From: an uncultured Eubacteriales bacterium
Lineage (GTDB): Bacteria; Bacillota; Clostridia; Lachnospirales; Lachnospiraceae
NCBI GenBank assembly: GCA_900321145.1
Contig: ONVB01000018.1
Span: forward strand, 1-6,371
DNA: 6,371 nt
Direction of reading: 5' to 3'
The position numbers and the translations under genes were made by a program. Positions within the stretch are counted from its first letter, which is position 1. Each line of letters starts with the position of its first letter. Of the stretch, positions 5,489-6,371 are shown piece after piece. The notes below the pieces were generated by a model, which worked only from the letters and a program-made list of their open reading frames with translations, had not been told where the DNA came from and did not search any database.

Positions 5489-5529
5489 TCGTGTGTCATT
5501 CTGAGGGCGCAAGCCCGAAGAATCTTTTT
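5489..5529. repeat. Interspersed palindromic repeat, copy B (TGTCATTCTGAGGG type)
   Basis: The unit folds as a near-perfect hairpin. ATTCT (5498-5502) pairs with AGAAT (5519-5523), GGGC (5505-5508) pairs with GCCC (5513-5516), a GCAA tetraloop sits at the tip and a symmetric GA/GA internal loop lies between the stems. A CTTTTT tract follows on the plus strand. The consensus 'TGTCATTCTGAG...AAGAATC' is, to my knowledge, a recurring intergenic repeat in many bacterial genomes, including Clostridia. Confidence 0.78.
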
Positions 5530-5542
5530 GCATTAAATGATT

Positions 5543-5571
5543 ATTATATACTTTTATCTCAGGATTATCAA
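5543..5571 (-). promoter_or_regulatory. σA-type promoter for the MATE-ABC operon
   Basis: On the minus strand, the -35 TTGATA (5571-5566), a 17-base spacer and a perfect -10 TATAAT (5548-5543) predict a start near 5536. The leader is then about 130 bases and contains both palindromic repeats before the MATE ribosome-binding site. Confidence 0.75.
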
Positions 5572-5576
5572 GCAAC

Positions 5577-5605
5577 TCGACAAATGAAACGGTATTTGTT
5601 AGAAT
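5577..5605 (+). promoter_or_regulatory. σA-type promoter for the methyltransferase gene
   Basis: The -35 TCGACA (5577-5582) and -10 TAGAAT (5600-5605) each match consensus at five of six positions, with a 17-base spacer. The predicted start is near 5612, giving a leader of about 70 bases that includes the 15-base tandem duplication. Confidence 0.65.
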
Positions 5606-5626
5606 GAGTCGTGCCATGTCTTACGC

Positions 5627-5656
5627 GTAGCAACGGATTAAGTAGCAACGGATTAA
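5627..5656 (+). repeat. Perfect 15-base tandem duplication in the methyltransferase leader
   Basis: GTAGCAACGGATTAA occurs twice without a gap (5627-5641 and 5642-5656) and is followed by an A-run. It lies between the predicted promoter and the ribosome-binding site, so it probably lengthens the untranslated leader. It could be a slippage product or a two-site protein-binding element. Confidence 0.9.
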
Positions 5657-5683
5657 AAAAATGAAAGGTGGTATGATCTCCGT

Positions 5684-6371
5684 ATGTACGAAGGTTTTGC
5701 TTCTTATTATGACGAATTGATGGACAATATCCCTTATGATGAATGGGCGGACAGGATAGGACAACTGCTTGGCAAGAACGGCGTGCCATCCGGCATCGTG
5801 TGTGAGCTTGGCTGCGGCACGGGTGAGCTTACCTCACGGCTTATGAATAAGGGTTACGATATGATAGGTATAGATAATTCCTCGGAAATGCTTGCCGTGG
5901 CTATGGAAAAGCAGGAGGCAGAGGGCGGAAACGCATTATATCTGCTTCAGGACATGCGGGAGTTTGAACTTTATGGGACCGTGGGTGCCGTCGTATCCGC
6001 CTGCGACAGCGTGAATTATATTCTGGAACCCAAGGAGCTTGAGGAGGTATTCAGACTTGTAAATAACTACCTTGAGACCGACGGGATATTTGTCTTTGAT
6101 TTTCATACCAGGCACTATTATGAAGACGTCCTGGCGGAGTCCACCATAGCGGAGGCGAGAGACGATATAAGCTTTATCTGGGACAATTATTTTGACACTG
6201 AAACCGGGGTAAATGAGCTCTCGCTCACCCTGTTTACACCGGCAGACGGTGGGCTTTACGAGAGGACGGATGAGCTTCACCTGCAGAGAGCCTACACTTT
6301 GGACGAGATAAAGGAGCTTCTAGCAAAAGCCGGGATGAAGTATATAACAGCCTATGACGACTACACCGATG
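5684..6371 (+). CDS. yqeM: Class I SAM-dependent methyltransferase, YqeM-like (3' end outside window)
   Basis: The frame is open from ATG 5684 to the window edge, giving 229 residues. The sequence follows Bacillus YqeM closely along its length. It has MYEGFASYYDELM at the start and the SAM-binding motif I ELGCGTGELT (41-50). The acidic end of strand 2 is GID (62-64), followed by LLQDMREF (87-94) and ACDSVNYI (106-113). Downstream are FVFDFHT, the DISFIWDNYF block (161-170) and RTDELHLQRAYTLDE. YqeM is about 250 residues, so only the last 20 or so should be missing. It is cytoplasmic and its methyl acceptor is not established. AAAGGTGG (5664-5671) lies 12 bases upstream, a rather long spacing, but nearby ATGs at 5661 and 5674 are in other frames and lead to early stops. 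In Bacillus the gene follows rsfS in a ribosome-related cluster; here it begins its own transcript, divergent from the MATE operon. Confidence 0.92.
   Translation, partial: MYEGFASYYDELMDNIPYDEWADRIGQLLGKNGVPSGIVCELGCGTGELTSRLMNKGYDMIGIDNSSEMLAVAMEKQEAEGGNALYLLQDMREFELYGTVGAVVSACDSVNYILEPKELEEVFRLVNNYLETDGIFVFDFHTRHYYEDVLAESTIAEARDDISFIWDNYFDTETGVNELSLTLFTPADGGLYERTDELHLQRAYTLDEIKELLAKAGMKYITAYDDYTD

Noticed and set aside
5568..5789. 73-residue minus-strand ORF across the promoter region and methyltransferase start
   Set aside because: It runs through the divergent promoters and the tandem repeat and is antisense to a conserved methyltransferase N-terminus.
1..6371. Insertion sequence, prophage, toxin-antitoxin or defence system
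   Set aside because: No transposase, integrase, nuclease, toxin or phage-like gene appears in any frame. All large ORFs are assigned to housekeeping-type, transport or unknown membrane proteins.

Overview
The window looks like a chromosomal segment of a Gram-positive Clostridia-type bacterium, most likely a Lachnospiraceae-like gut or rumen Firmicute. The clues are strong purine-rich ribosome-binding sites (AAGGAGG, AAAGGAA), well-formed TTGACA/TATAAT-type promoters, a LytTR regulator tail, a YqeM-like methyltransferase close to the Bacillus protein, and a MepA-like MATE pump run together with an ABC-2 exporter. The family-level placement is an inference from gene content; no rRNA or other marker is present.

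Layout, left to right. Positions 1-162 (+) encode the C-terminal end of a LytTR DNA-binding domain protein cut by the window edge. Positions 163-463 hold no convincing gene but are rich in inverted repeats: a GC-rich folded element, a small hairpin, and a perfect 14-bp inverted repeat with a branched interior that can terminate the converging genes. Positions 464-1465 (-) encode a Gfo/Idh/MocA-family oxidoreductase. It is divergent from a small two-helix membrane protein at 1649-2104 (+) whose C-terminus is three tandem 16-17-residue Pro/Gln/Gly/Met repeats. The two promoters are back to back, with their -35 hexamers touching inside a TTTAC-AA-GTAAA palindrome. A strong bidirectional terminator at 2113-2153 ends the small gene and also the operon arriving from the other side.

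The centre, 5405 to 2182 (-), is a compact three-gene operon: a MATE efflux protein, an ABC ATPase with an unusual roughly 100-residue Gln/Pro/Asn-rich N-terminal extension, and an ABC-2-type permease. The MATE stop and ATPase start are one base apart and the ATPase and permease genes overlap by 11 bases, so translation is probably coupled. The ATPase and permease are the expected two halves of one exporter; the MATE protein is a separate ion-driven exporter co-expressed with them. Substrates cannot be read from the sequence.

The intergenic region 5406-5683 carries a second divergent promoter pair with -35 boxes 5 bp apart, two degenerate copies of a TGTCATTCTGAG-type interspersed palindromic repeat in the MATE leader, and a perfect 15-bp tandem duplication in the leader of the last gene. 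That gene, 5684 to the right edge (+), encodes a class I SAM-dependent methyltransferase of the YqeM type, missing only its C-terminal end.

Most genes belong to familiar families. I found no convincing new defence or biosynthetic system. The least explained items are the repeat-tailed small membrane protein, the disordered extension on the ABC ATPase, and the structured, gene-free stretch at 163-390.
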